Assembly: GCA_963969395.1 (NCBI GenBank)
Contig: OZ017803.1
Span: 10,602,001-10,666,000 of the forward strand
Length of the DNA stretch: 64,000 bases
Direction: 5' to 3'
From: Pseudoscleropodium purum
Taxonomy: Eukaryota > Streptophyta > Bryopsida > Hypnales > Brachytheciaceae
A program made the position numbers and the translations under genes. Under the pieces are notes generated by a model that worked only from the letters and a program-made list of their open reading frames with translations, was not told the origin of the DNA and did not search any database. Positions 25,201 through 37,117 of this stretch are shown here, one piece after another. Numbering within the stretch: the stretch's first letter is position 1; every line of letters starts with the position of its first letter.

Positions 25201-26728
25201 TGAAGTTTTGATTGTGCTTAAAGTTTGTGTTAAAATATGTAACTTCAGTGTAATTTTAAGTTGGGAGCCTATAATCATGTGTAAAGTATAGAATGATGTG
25301 GGGATCTTATTTAACAACCATAATGTTCTCTACTAAAATATATACCTATGATGAATTTTTCAGGGTGTTTTTTTGTATTTTGTATTTGATATGAGTCTTT
25401 TTGTTCTTTATATTATTAAAAAATTCAAGGTAATTTCAAAATAATCTTCCTTTTTGACTTCTAGAGGACATGGGATTCCATCTCTAGAAAGAAGAAAATA
25501 AATAAATAAATCATTCATATTGTGGCAAAATGGAGCATGTAGAGTTTAGGATTTGAAGTTTGCGTACTCGTTTGGATCCTTATAGGGTTGAGGCGTATTA
25601 ATCAGGACAGATATTTTAGAAGTCTAGCTATCAAGATCGTGTATTTCTTAAAGTAGGCTTGCGTAGATCAAGATTTTGCTATGTTATGAAAAAAGTAATG
25701 GATTTCTAACGTATTGCCAATGAAGCAGGATAAGGAATCGTGGGATCTGGAGATTCCTGAAAAATTGGAGAATGCTGTAAAGAGGAAGGAAGATGGTAAT
25801 GCGCTTTTCAAAGCTGGAAATTATGCACGTGCTGCTAAGAGATACGAGAAGGTGAGGTTCAAGACGCAATAACGGAAGTAGGAAGTGTACTGCAAGAAAT
25901 TCGGACTCTTTTTGGTGATATAGTTGCAATATCCACTCTACAATGATCAACTTTCGTAATGAATGTTCATTTACACATCCTGTGTTTTGTTGTGCAGGCA
26001 GTTAAGTTGATAGAGTATGATAGTAGCTTTGACGAGGCTCAAAAGAAAGAGGCAAAGGCACTCAAGATCAGTTGCAACCTCAACATGGCTGCGTGCAAGC
26101 TAAAACTCAAAGACTATGGAGAGGTGGTGAAATTGACGACCAAGGTAGGTTACTAATACTCACTATATATCTTCATGTTGGTACATTATGAATGTCTTTG
26201 TGAGTGGAGGTAATTGATTATTTTATTTTCTATAACTTGCGTTCCGATGGAGCAGGTTTTGGAGTTGGAATCGACAAGCATCAAGGCTCTATACAGAAGA
26301 GTGCAAGCGTACATTGAGTTGTTAGATCTTGACTATGCGGAGACAGATATCAAGAAAGCCCTAGACTTGGACCCTAATAACAAGGAGGTGAAGCTTGAGT
26401 ACAAGCGATTGAAGCTGAAGCAGGCCGAACAGAATAAAAAGGAAGCGAAGTTATACGGGAATATGTTTGCTCGCCTCAGCAAACTGGAAGCAGCAGAGAA
26501 GGTCTAGGTGAACAACTCCCGAACCGCAAAGCTTTGACAAAGGGGTGCATCATCAAGGCATTTGTTCCCTTTACGAGGGTCTCTTGTGAAAGACAGCATC
26601 CTGTTTTTTACTTGTTTGTATGCTTAGTGAATCTTCCTTTTTTGTTGCTGTTGTCGGTTGGTTGTGAACAGAAGCTCGTTTCAGAGACAGAAGCAGGTGG
26701 TACAGAGCCCATGGCTACTGATGCGTAG
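22260..26728 (+). CDS. FKBP62: Multidomain FKBP-type peptidyl-prolyl isomerase, ROF1/FKBP62-like co-chaperone
   Basis: Proline isomerase and Hsp90 co-chaperone of the plant ROF family. Exons: 22260-22443, 22592-22678, 22792-23052, 23651-23734, 23884-23964, 24121-24315, 24478-24564, 24669-24844, 25729-25851, 25998-26144, 26256-26501, 26672-26728; all edges GT-AG and phases join, giving 575 residues (family 550-580). Acidic N-terminus; FKBP domain 1 about 55-150 keeps binding residues ([29 protein letters not shown]), so probably active; domains 2 (about 172-266) and 3 (about 292-384) lack several of them, as usual. TPR region about 400-515 keeps the N and K/R positions of a carboxylate clamp ([15 protein letters not shown]) for Hsp90 binding. 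[12 protein letters not shown] matches the family calmodulin site. The last exon needs a weak donor (AAG/gtctag); unspliced, a stop at 26505 gives 558 residues. In family members the protein is cytosolic/nuclear and acts in heat-stress responses. Confidence 0.95.
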
Positions 26729-27442
26729 TGCATAGCATGATCACTTGTGAGAAACCAGATTGTCACTTCTTGAGATCAAAAGCAGTTTTCAACTCTTGTT
26801 GCCAGGTTGCAACTGAACTGTCGTGATCGGAATTGAACTCTTTTAAGTGTTAAATTGGGCTTTCTGACCACTTCTGGACAGGGCTTTGCCATGTGGAGGT
26901 TCAAACTCAGTTTGGTGTTTCCGAACAGTACTGTGATGAGTATTTTATCCGATTGGCTCCACAATCAGAATGAAAACTGAATGAACTTGAATTCTAGTTC
27001 AAAGCGCTCTTGTTTTACTTGTAGCATGGCCGTAATACTGAATTGAAATCTGAACTTTGTAGAGCTTAGAGACCACTACTGTAGTGGAAACTGAGCTAAC
27101 ACTGAATGACTGCCGAGTCAATTTCTAGCTTGTGAATGAAACTGAACGACTGCAATGGTGATATATAATTTGAAAAAAATGTTTTAAGGATGGAGTCTAT
27201 GACCATGTAAAGGACCGCAAATATCTTTTGCTTTGTGTGCTCAAGTTACAGTCCATAAGGTAGGAAGCCCATAAACTGACCATTTAAGAGCTGGAACTGA
27301 TTTTGGGGAGGTGAAACTTCTTCAAATATGTTTCAGTAAATTTTCCTTGAAAGACATCCAGAATTGTCATCTAATTCAAGTTGTTTCATGTTTTTTGGAG
27401 CTTTGTGGAATTAGTTACAAAATTTTGAAGTTGAAGTGGCAT
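26729..27442. other. 3' flank of the FKBP gene
   Basis: Contains loosely repeated GAACTGAA-like words (26810-27150) and no supported ORF. The FKBP polyadenylation site is expected near the start of this stretch but is not obvious. Confidence 0.4.
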
Positions 27443-29624
27443 AGGGCTCAAATAGCGTCCACCTCCTAAAATGTACACTGTTAGTTCATGGCTGAAGGTT
27501 TCTAAAAAGCAACATTTACAGTACCCACCAACAAGTTTACATTCAAATTTTGAACTCCAATTGCCAGCGAAAAAAAAGTGCAACTTTAAGAAATCATCTC
27601 CCAATTTACAACTCCAAACTTTGTGAAACTGTCACAAGTTTGTTTAAAAATAAGTTAACTACATTCTAGGTGTCATTAGTATGCAAATTTGAACCATGTG
27701 TCTAGAAAAAATCAGATTGCATTAATTGCACTCCAAGTTGTGTTTGTAGGCTTACATTGTGAAGACAACATCCATCCTTCTTGAACCAACAAACTTTAGA
27801 TTTTTGTGAATTTGAGCTTCATATATGGATCTCTAGCAACCTTTTAGCAAAAAACATACTTTGTTCAAGTAATGTGGTAGCTTAAAGATACATTGTATAA
27901 GTGTTTTTGGTGAGTAGTTGCAATTCTAATGGTTTTGTTTCTTGAGCTTGCAACTTTGCACAAATAGTAGAATTGGAAGGTTTTATTGCTTCTTTAAGAT
28001 TTTGGTGGGCATAACATCAACTAGAAGAAAAAAATTCACTCAAATTTATAAGTGCTAATACTCTAATTCTCAATTCCAATGGTCTTAAATAGCTTCATGT
28101 GATGATATGGTGCGGTTGTCATGCTATATTGATGAATTGAGATGGTATGGTAATGTCTTGATTAATTCAAATAGTATAGTCATGATATTGAGTTCAAATG
28201 TTCTTGATTGAATTCACATGCTCTTGACTTGTTCACATTAATTAGATTAGACATCTTCCTAGTTGTTAGAGTAGTACAAAAGTATATTTACTTCTAAAAG
28301 GTTTTTGAAAAAAGAGGTGTTTTGATTTTGAATTCACTAGTGTTGTTGTTGGGTTTCAGGGCTATGAAGACTAGAATATTGAAAGAAGATTATTGGGAGA
28401 TGATTGTTGGTATGTGTACTACTGACATGTCAACACCTCATATTGCAGTAGAATTAGGAATGACATAGTCTACAGTGTTTATTGTTTGGAAGAGTTTTCA
28501 AGAGCGTGGAACTATACAACCATTGAAGTCAAACGGTAGGCCTCCAAAGCTCAATATGCATGATATGAGAGTGCTTGGCGGTATTCAACAATTTGTTGCA
28601 ATTAGAGAAAAGATGTATATGAAGGTTTCCCCCACCACATTAAGGAAAGTGATGAAGAGTATCAAATTTTCTAACCAAGTTTAAGCAAAAAAGCCATTTC
28701 TTAGTCATGAGCACAAGGCAAGGAGATTGGCATTTGCCAAAAAAACACCAACATTGGGTAACATCTAATTAGAAGAATGTGATATGGATAGATGAATCTT
28801 CATTTGAAACTAGAAAAAGATCGAGGCCCGTGAAAGTATGGCAAAAGTCACATGAATGTTTTCCTTTGAATTGTTTAGCACCATCTTTCAAATCCGGTTG
28901 TTCATTAGTGATGGTTTGGGGTACATTCACCATTTTTGACAAGTGCCCACTTGTTATAATCCCACTTGATAGACGGAAAGGTAGGAACTTTATTGATGTA
29001 GTTTATGAAAGTCGCTTAAGTGGCTTCTATTTCTTCCTCAATCACCTTGAGAAATTTTTACTCATGGAAGATAGTGCCTTAATGCATTGTAGTAAGGAAT
29101 TAAGTGATTGGAGGCAAGCACATGGCATAAGAAAGCTTTTATGGCCCTCAAACTCTCTCAACTTAAACCCCATTGAAAACCTATGGAAGATTGTGAAAGA
29201 TACTATTCAAAAGGAAGAGCTACCACAAAACAAAAAAGAATTAGTTAACACCATTCAAAGGGCATCGGAAGAGGTGTCTTTAGAGATGATTGAAGTTCTC
29301 CTTGCTAGCATGCCTTACTGTATGAAGGTTGTAATCAAAGCTCATGGTGGTAGCACTAGATGGTAGATAGTTTGTCAAAAAATGCTATATTTACATATAA
29401 ATCTAAAAGTTTTTTTGTAAATGCCTAATATATTAGTAAAGTAGATTTCATTATCTCTCCAACACACTTTGCGGTTTGTGATTTGGATCATTTTTTAGCA
29501 AATGGTGGCAATTTGAAATTGGAGATATGTGCCTTGTTTTTGCAGAATGATTGTTATGAACGTAAACTTGTTGGTGGGTACTATACACGTAGTATATATT
29601 TAAGGAGGTGGATGCTTTTAGAGC
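27443..29624 (+). mobile_element. Tc1-like DNA transposon with inverted ends
   Basis: An element of about 2.2 kb surrounds the DD34E transposase relic. On the left, GGGCTCAAATAGCGTCCACC and GTACCCACCAACAAGTTTAC (27531-27540 and on) recur inverted on the right as GTAAACTTGTTGGTGGGTAC (29562-29581) and GGAGGTGGATGCTTTTAGAG (29604-29623). The outer blocks are separated from the inner ones by about 50 bp on the left and about 20 bp on the right, so the terminal repeats are long but interrupted. Exact ends and the TA target duplication could not be fixed. Confidence 0.75.
28364..29366 (+). pseudogene. Tc1/IS630-type DD34E transposase, disabled
   Basis: Starts at ATG 28364, just after gtttcag, so an upstream intron is possible. 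The first third has a helix-turn-helix of the Tc1 type (IAVELGMT, stop, STVFIVWKSFQERG, then GRPPKLN). The catalytic part is open from 28779: VIWIDESSFE (first Asp), FLLMEDSALMHCS (second Asp), LNLNPIENLWKIVK (Glu). There are 34 residues between the second Asp and the Glu. Breaks: TAG at 28466-28468, TAA at 28682-28684, a frame change in the A-rich run near 28738-28750, and TAG at 28770-28772. Plant mariner-like elements normally have a DD39D spacing, so this belongs to a different branch. It is not functional as it stands. Confidence 0.9.
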
Positions 29625-29649
29625 TTGTGTGCTTTTAGAACCTCCTACC

Positions 29650-31470
29650 CTAATAGACAAAATGAATAGAAGATGTTACAATAGGCTAAAAAATTGACTA
29701 AGATTTATTATGTATAGGGTTAGGTTTACAAAATTGCATGGGAATTTTTTTCAAAATTAGTTGTGACATTGAATTTATGAGACAAAACCAACAAAAAAAA
29801 GTATATTTATAATGGTCATCTTACTCACCTAAAGTAGTCATAGTATTAATAAACATCGTTATAATATAAAGGATTTAAAAAGTCATTTCTACAATGAATT
29901 TATATTGTAGAAATAAAGGTATCTATCATAATCACTAATCACTAATCACTCCATTATTGTTACTTCAAACATTTAAAAAAATAATAGTAGGTCATTCCCT
30001 AGATGTTCAAAACGGGTCTTTTGATCTTAATAGGTTATTCTACCATAGTGGAAAGGGCTATAGACAATTGCCTAATTTCTACAATTATGGTGCTTGGGCA
30101 TTTTTCAAAATGGACAATATCTAATATGGGCTATTGGCCTTCTTTGCCAAATTGATGTTTTTTTATTTCAAACTTGATTTTAGAGTTTAGGTAGACCAAC
30201 CCATAGCCACTATTTTCCTAATACCACTATCTTACTTTTGGCCCTATTACCACTACAAAACTCATCCAAATCCATTTACTTTTCTAATAAAATTAGCATA
30301 TTAATTCCAACTTGGTTAATGTTTTAATCTTTGATTAGTGGATATCCAAGTGTTAATAGATACACTTTAAGGTGGTTATGGGTTGTTAATATGACATCTA
30401 TGACTTTACACTATGGGTAGTTTTGTAATTTCTGGGCAAATCACTTCAAAAATTTATAGAAATTATAATTTCAACCAATAAATTATCATTTTTACTAGGA
30501 TTTGATTTGTGAAACTAGCACACACATGTGAAAAATACCCACCCCTCTAAAGTTGTCCCTAAGATATTCAAATTACTTGTCAAGGTAGTAATAGGTTGGT
30601 CTACGTTAAGGGCATTTTCAATCCACTTTACCAAATGCTTCTCCATATAAACTTCTCACTTTTTAATATTTTATACTTATTAGAATGTAAAATTCTTATC
30701 ATTAGAAGTACACCCCAAGGTACTTAGGATATGTACAATATAATATACATTTAAACATTATTCAATAAAAATAAATTTCTTCAAAGTATAAACCAAAAAT
30801 ATAAAAATGCTGGAAAATCATGGTTACTAAAGCATTTTGAACTCCAAATTTGGAGTGAAATGTGATTTGGTAATTGTAAGTCGTGAAGACTACAATTATT
30901 TTTTACTACTATACACATTTTGACCATTGTAACTTGTTCTAAATTTCCACCTTATTGTCACTAAATATTAGTGAAAATTTTTAATTTATTTTAGGAGACA
31001 TAATCACTTGTCTTCTATAAGTTATAAAAAATTTAGTTTTTTTTGTCAAAATTTGAAACTATTGGAAATTTTTGCAATAAGAGTGAAGAAAAATCATATC
31101 AAATACAATATATATTTAAATTTTTTGAAAATTTCACCCAAAAATTTTACCCCAAATTGATCTTTGCTTATGTAGAGAAATCAAGCATTTGATCTTTGCT
31201 TTGGATCTAAAAAAATTTAGCCCAAAAGCATTTTACTTATATAGAGAACTCAATAATACCTCAATGAGGTGATTTTCACCAAATTCTGGTGCAAATACGC
31301 ACATTCAAAGAACTGTCCAAAAAATATTAGATAAAAAATGTTTTTCTTCATCTTGTATTGCTCATTTGAAATCATCAATTCACTACAAAGTAACATCTTG
31401 GTTTTTGAAGAACAAATGTACATTAATTTGATGAAGTCAAGCCATAGAAAGTTGGAGGTAGTTTTGTAAT
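29650..31470. other. AT-rich intergenic DNA
   Basis: No coding or transposon end recognised in about 1.8 kb. Confidence 0.45.
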
Positions 31471-32401
31471 TTAACCCCTAAAGGATGAGCATGTATTTTT
31501 TGGCTATATAGAAATTTTGGGCAAGCTACTATGAATGAAGATTTGTATATTTGAAGATGAAATCATAATAGAAGGTGTGAACAAGGAATATTTTTCATAT
31601 GCACTAAATTTCATGACATTTGGAACTACCAAAATACGAGTCAAAAGTTATAGCCTAATATGTTATCTTTTTTGTAAATGGGAACTAGGCAAATAAAAAA
31701 AATCACTTTTTGGGAAACAAAAATTTGGAATTATTATTTTAGAAATATATACATGTGGAAAGCTTTGAATCATTTCAATTTGATCAATGAGTCAAAAGTT
31801 ATGAGGATTTTTTGTTTGTGGGTAGTTATAAAATTTTTACTCTAAAATAAATTGAAGTCTTTTATCTTACTCAATTTTCAAAAATTATGGGAAAAAATAA
31901 AATTATAAGGTGTAGATTGTTTATTACAACATTGGAACCATTGGAATTGGCATTTGCTTTATTCCATAATGAAATTCTTAACAATTTTGTTTTTTGAATC
32001 ATTCTTTAGTATGATTTACTGAATACTATTTTTTCCTACATGTTGTACAATTTCAAACGATCTTGAAATTTTGCAATCATGTAGCCAACTTGTCTCGGAA
32101 AATGAATCCAAAGAAGCACCACCATTTCGAACCTTTTTTTTTAAAGAGCTTGTAGAGTGCAGCTACCCTACTTTTTGTTGGGTAGAAAAAATGATTTTAG
32201 TGAATTTGAATGTTTATATCTTGCAATCCATGCAATGGAAATGTTTGAAATTTTTACCTCATGTTTTCAATTTAGGATACTATAAGATCCTATGGTTGAA
32301 CATGTCAAAAAAATTTCAAAAGTTTGGTAAATGTACAAAAAAATGGCAGTTTTCAAGCATTTCTTGTGAAAACCGCATAGTCATGGAATTTTAAGGGTTA
32401 A
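31471..32401 (+). mobile_element. TTAA-flanked non-autonomous element (piggyBac type), copy 1
   Basis: Begins TTAACCCCTAAAGGATGAGC at 31471 and ends TTTTAAGGGTTAA at 32401, so the body of about 923 bp lies between two TTAA tetranucleotides. The body aligns along its length with copies 2 and 3, for example CAAGGAATATTTTTCATATG and GTGGAAAGCTTTGAATCATT. No coding sequence is visible; the 107-codon frame at 32071-32394 is not conserved in the other copies. TTAA target sites with termini starting CCC are the known signature of piggyBac. Confidence 0.85.
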
Positions 32402-33801
32402 AGATTTCAATTTTAAGATAATGGTTGAAAATGGAAGGTTAAGGATTAAAAAAAAAAAAAAGTCTACATTCTTTGTGACTTATAAAAAGTGAGTGATTTT
32501 GGTTGTTAAAATAAATGAAATTATTTTCATTCATGTATGCATCACATAATCAATGAATATTGAAGTTGTAGCATTTCATTCTAGATGGTTAAGGTTAGCA
32601 TTTTATCATTGACTAATTATGTTACTTGACAAATTTTTTCAATAGAAATATTTTACAATAGAAATAGGAAAACAAAAATATGGCTAGTTTTTGCTAATCT
32701 TGACTACTAATTATGGTATTTTCATAATTTCATGTATTCTAGGGAATATTTTTTTAGCCCTTCTTTGCTCTCTGTGCTACTAGTAACATCGATTGAAGAT
32801 TAAAATTTTTAAGCATAGTTTTTTTCTTGGGAGAACATAGCAAAGGAAGTTCAACCCTCAAATGGATGTGAAAAGCCAAAAATAATGGTCCTCAAAGTAG
32901 GTTGCTTTCCTACAAAAAAAAATTATGTAGTGGAACAACAAACTTGAACAAAGCATGAAGTAAAAGCCACAATGGTTATAGAGGTGAGTTGGTCATATGC
33001 GCTAATAAAGAAAGCAATTTCCATTGGAAATGATCATTTTTAAACATTAATTTTTTTTTTCAAAAATTTGCATCTCATACAATAGTTATTTAGCAATTTT
33101 AAACAAAAAACATTCAAAAATTAATTATTGAAAAAGTCACAATAAGATTAATTAATTTCAATATCAATTTGGGCATTGAAAAAAATTTATTAGTTTTTTT
33201 GTTTTGTTGGATAGATTGATTTTTGTTTAAAAAACTTTGATTGTCTATTATAATTAAATCTATAACTTTTAAAGTCCCAAGGACCTTCTTAGAAGGCAAT
33301 TGGAGGTTTAGTTCAATTCCTATAATCTCAATTTTAGGCATACTTTATGAAACTATAAATTCTTTAAGATAGAAAAGTATATGATTTTTTTAGAAATATA
33401 ATTTTTCATTTAAACTGAAGCCCTACATAAAAAGTTTATGATACACAAAGCTCAAAATAGTCAAATTCTAGTAGCAAAAAAATCACAAAATTTCAAAATA
33501 TTTATAAAATTTTTTATTTTTGATACATTTATATTTGTTTGCATACAAATGATTGATTCATGTCATTTAGGTTAGTGTTGTGAAAATTATGAAGCATCTT
33601 GTTTGCAAGCAATCATAGCATTCTTTTAGAAAAATAACATATTGGATTCATTTTTTAACTCAATTTTCATAATTTTTAGAAAAATAAATTGTACAAGGTT
33701 TAATTTCAACTCTAAAAAATCCTCCTTTTGGATACTTAATGAACTATTTATTCTAATTCAAACCTCCTTTTGCTCAAATGAATCACTTGATTTCAATCCC
33801 C
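32402..33801. other. AT-rich spacer
   Basis: Noncoding, starting with a poly-A run at about 32446-32460. No gene or element recognised. Confidence 0.45.
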
Positions 33802-34735
33802 TTAACCCCTAAAGGACCAGACTGCATTTTTTGGTTGTATAGAATTTTTGGGCAGGTCATTGTGACCAAAATTTTTCATATTTAAGGCTGAAATTTTAAT
33901 AGAAGATGTGGACAAGGAATATCTTTCATATGCAATAAATTTCATGATATTTGGAAATAGGAGTCAAAAGTTATGGCCCAATGTGTTGTTTGTCTCTCAA
34001 CTCGGGCAGTCTGGGCAGATCTGATAAATTGACTTTTTTCAAAAATAAAAATTTGAAATTGACTTTCTATATTTATATGTGTGTGGAAAGCTTTGAATCA
34101 TTCTATTTCAATTAATGAGTCAAAAATTATGAGGAATTTTTGTTTGTGGGCAATTATGGATTTTGTACTCTAAAATGAACTTTGAAGTTGTTTATTTTAC
34201 TCAATTTTCAATATTTAAGAAATCAAATCAAATCATAGGATGTACATTGTTTATAAGAACATTGCAACCATTGAGATTGATATTTTTCAATTCCATAATT
34301 AAATTCTTAACAATTTAATATTTTGAATCATTCTCTATCTCTTTCTACTTACTATTTTTTTCCTATAAGTTGTACAATTCCAAATGACTTGAAAATTTTC
34401 AAGCATGTGAACAACTTGTTTAGAAAAACAAATCCAATGAAGCACCACCATTTTGAACATTTTTTCATAGAAAAGTGAGCTTGTAAAGTGCAGCTGCCCA
34501 GTTTTTCACAGGGTTAAGAAAAGGAGTTTTGTCTATTCAAATGCTAAAATCTTGCAATCCACATAGCAGAAAGTTTTGAATTTTTTTCTACATCTTTTCA
34601 AGTCAGTTTTCTACAAGATCCTATGATTATATATGTCAAAAAAAAGTTTTTTTCCAAAAATTTGGTACTTGTATTGAAAATGGCAGTTTTTGAGTAGTTT
34701 CAGAGAAAATAGAGTCATGGAACTTTAGGGGTTAA
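33802..34735 (+). mobile_element. TTAA-flanked non-autonomous element (piggyBac type), copy 2
   Basis: Best-preserved copy: TTAACCCCTAAAGGACCAGA at 33802 and ATGGAACTTTAGGGGTTAA ending at 34735. The inverted termini CCCCTAAAG are perfect over nine bases and sit against TTAA on both sides. It is in direct orientation to copy 1 and inverted relative to copy 3, which begins 1.16 kb downstream. Confidence 0.9.
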
Positions 34736-35897
34736 TGACATTATTTCTTGAGAAAAAATAGTTTCAATACATTGTGATTCTTTTGGTAATTGATGCTAGT
34801 GACTAAATCAGGACCATAATCAAAGACACGTATAGAATTATCCTAAACATGGAATCCAACAAAAATGAATCGAAAGTATCGAGAATGGAGCACAACAAGC
34901 AAGATGGATTGTTTAAAGGGTTTTATTAGTGCACAACACAACTCAAAAAAACTTGTCAAGATTAGTTTTATAAACCTAATAGAGTTCATCTTATGTAGAC
35001 AAAGCCCCAAGGTGACATTGAAGATAGTCACTCACCCTAGCATGGTCCTTGTAGTAATATCCAAATTAATTGATTAAGAGATCCAAATTTTTCTAGTTAG
35101 TGATTACCTAATCCCTAATAAATAAAATATTTTTATTTTTATCATTAGCAATAATAAAGTACAATATAAATAAATTATAAATAAATAAAAAATTGAATTT
35201 GAAATAGCTCTTTGATTCTTAGGGGTCAAAATTATTTTTTTATTCAAATATTTATTGCAATTGTAGATGAAGGCAAACACAATTATATAAATCAATACTT
35301 GTAATTGCACTCATTTGACTTCATTCCATGGCTTTAGTCTTGTGAAATCATGATTCCATGGCCAAGTTGTGCATTGGCTTCATTTCATGACTTTAGAGCC
35401 TTGGGTCTCATAAGTCCATAGCCAAATTTTATCTAAATGCACCTTATATTTGTCATATCCTAGTGCACCTTGTGTTCATTGATATAGGAATATATATAAC
35501 CAAATAATGGCTAAACCAATTCCATTTTAAAGGTCATCACCAAAATATTAAGGCAATGACAATTGAAAGTGATAATTAAACAATCAAACAATATAAGCAT
35601 CTATTTGCAGTACCAAATATTGCATCAATGATGAAAATTCAACCCATACTAATTCTCATTTCAAAATGTTAGCATTTTGAAAATTTCAGCCCCTCAATGC
35701 CAGAGCCTTTTGAGGGCTTTTTTGAATTGCTCTAAATTGAACAAAATACCAACATTTTGATATATTTTATCAATCTTTTTTCAATTAAAAGTGTAAAAAT
35801 TCAAACTAGGCATGTTTGAAATCACATGGGAAAAGGCAACAAAACAAATGAATATTAGTTATGGATTGAAAGATTAAAATGCTTGAACATGAGTGTG
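34736..35897. other. Spacer between inverted element copies
   Basis: AT-rich, with GGCTTTAGTCTTGTG and CATGACTTTAGAGCCTTG-like short repeats near 35320-35420. No gene is supported. Confidence 0.4.
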
Positions 35898-37117
35898 TTA
35901 ACCCCTAAAGTTCTATGACTCTGTCAAAAACTGCCATTTCCAATACAAGTACCAAATTTTTGGAAAAAAACTTTTTTTGACACATATAACCTTAGGATCT
36001 TGTAGAATATTGATTTGAAAAGATTTAGAAAAAATTTCAGAACTTTCCAATGTGTGGATTGCAAGATTTTAGCATTTGAATAAATAAAAATCCTTTTTTT
36101 TAACCTTGCATAAAAACAGGTAGTTGCACTTACAAGCTCACTTTTCTATGAAAAAATGTTCAAAATGGTAGTGCTTCATTGGATTTGTTTTTATAAACAA
36201 GTTGTTCACATGCTTGAAAATTTTCAAGTCATTTGGAATTGTACAACATATAGGAAAAAAATAGTAAGTAGAAAGATATAGAGAATGATTCAAAATATTA
36301 AATTGTTAAGAATTTAATTATGGAATTGAAAAATGTCAATCCCAATGGTTGTAATGTTCTTATAAACAATGTACATCCTATGATTTGATTTCTTTCAAAA
36401 AATATTGAAAATTGAGTGAAATAAACAACTTCAAAGTTTATTGTAGGGTACAAAATCCATAACTGCCCGCAAACTAAAATTCCTCATAATTTTTGACTCA
36501 TTGATTGAAATGGAATGATTCAAGGCTTTCCACAACATATGTAAATAAAGAAAGTCAATTTCAAATTTTTATTTTTGAAAAAAGTCAATTTTTGAGATCT
36601 GCCTGGATTGCCCGAGTTGAAAAACAAACAACATATTGGGCCATAACTTTTGGCTCCTATTTCCAAATATCATGAAATTTATTGCATATGAAAGATATTC
36701 CTTGTCCACACCTTCTATTAAAATTTCAGCCTTAAATATAAAAATCTGGTCACATTAGAAGAGTTTTGGGGGGGCTAGAAGCCTGTTTCGAGCCTGTTCC
36801 CCCGCAACTATTCTCCATAGCGAGGGGAACGGCCCGCTGTCAAAAAAAAAATTTCATAAATTTAAAAAAAAATTATATATATATATATATAGTCTCCAAA
36901 TGCAAAAAAAAAAAAATTTAATTAAAAATAAATAAAAATTGAGTTAATGATGTGGCATGGTCTCGGCCTTGTTAGACTGCTGCATCAAACCTGTTTTTTG
37001 CGTTCACAAGTTGTGATAACTCACAGGCCTCCAAAGGCCCCAAAAATCTTCTAATGCAATGACCTCCCCAAAAATTCTATACAACCAAAAAACATAGTCT
37101 AGTCCTTTAGGGGTTAA
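35898..37117 (-). mobile_element. TTAA-flanked non-autonomous element (piggyBac type), copy 3, interrupted
   Basis: Inverted copy: GTTAACCCCTAAAGTTCTATG at 35897 and, at the other end, CCTTTAGGGGTTAA reaching 37117. It matches copy 2 along its length except for an insertion of about 300 bp at 36754-37057, close to its outer end. Copies 2 and 3 form an inverted repeat with arms of about 930 bp. Confidence 0.88.
36754..37057. mobile_element. Nested insertion, small DNA transposon with CATTAGAAGA ends
   Basis: Compared with copy 2, where the uninterrupted DNA reads GGTCACAATGACC, this copy has about 300 extra bases. The ends are inverted: CATTAGAAGAGTTTTGGGG on the left and, read backwards, CATTAGAAGATTTTTGGGG on the right. 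The interior holds a G/C-rich block, an AT microsatellite at about 36875-36891 and poly-A runs. The target duplication is short (two to three bases, imperfect), so the superfamily is open. A similar end (CCCCAAAACACATCTAATG) occurs at 38936-38954. Confidence 0.75.

Noticed and set aside
32071..32394. A 107-codon frame inside TTAA-element copy 1.
   Set aside because: Not open in copies 2 and 3, so not a conserved element protein.
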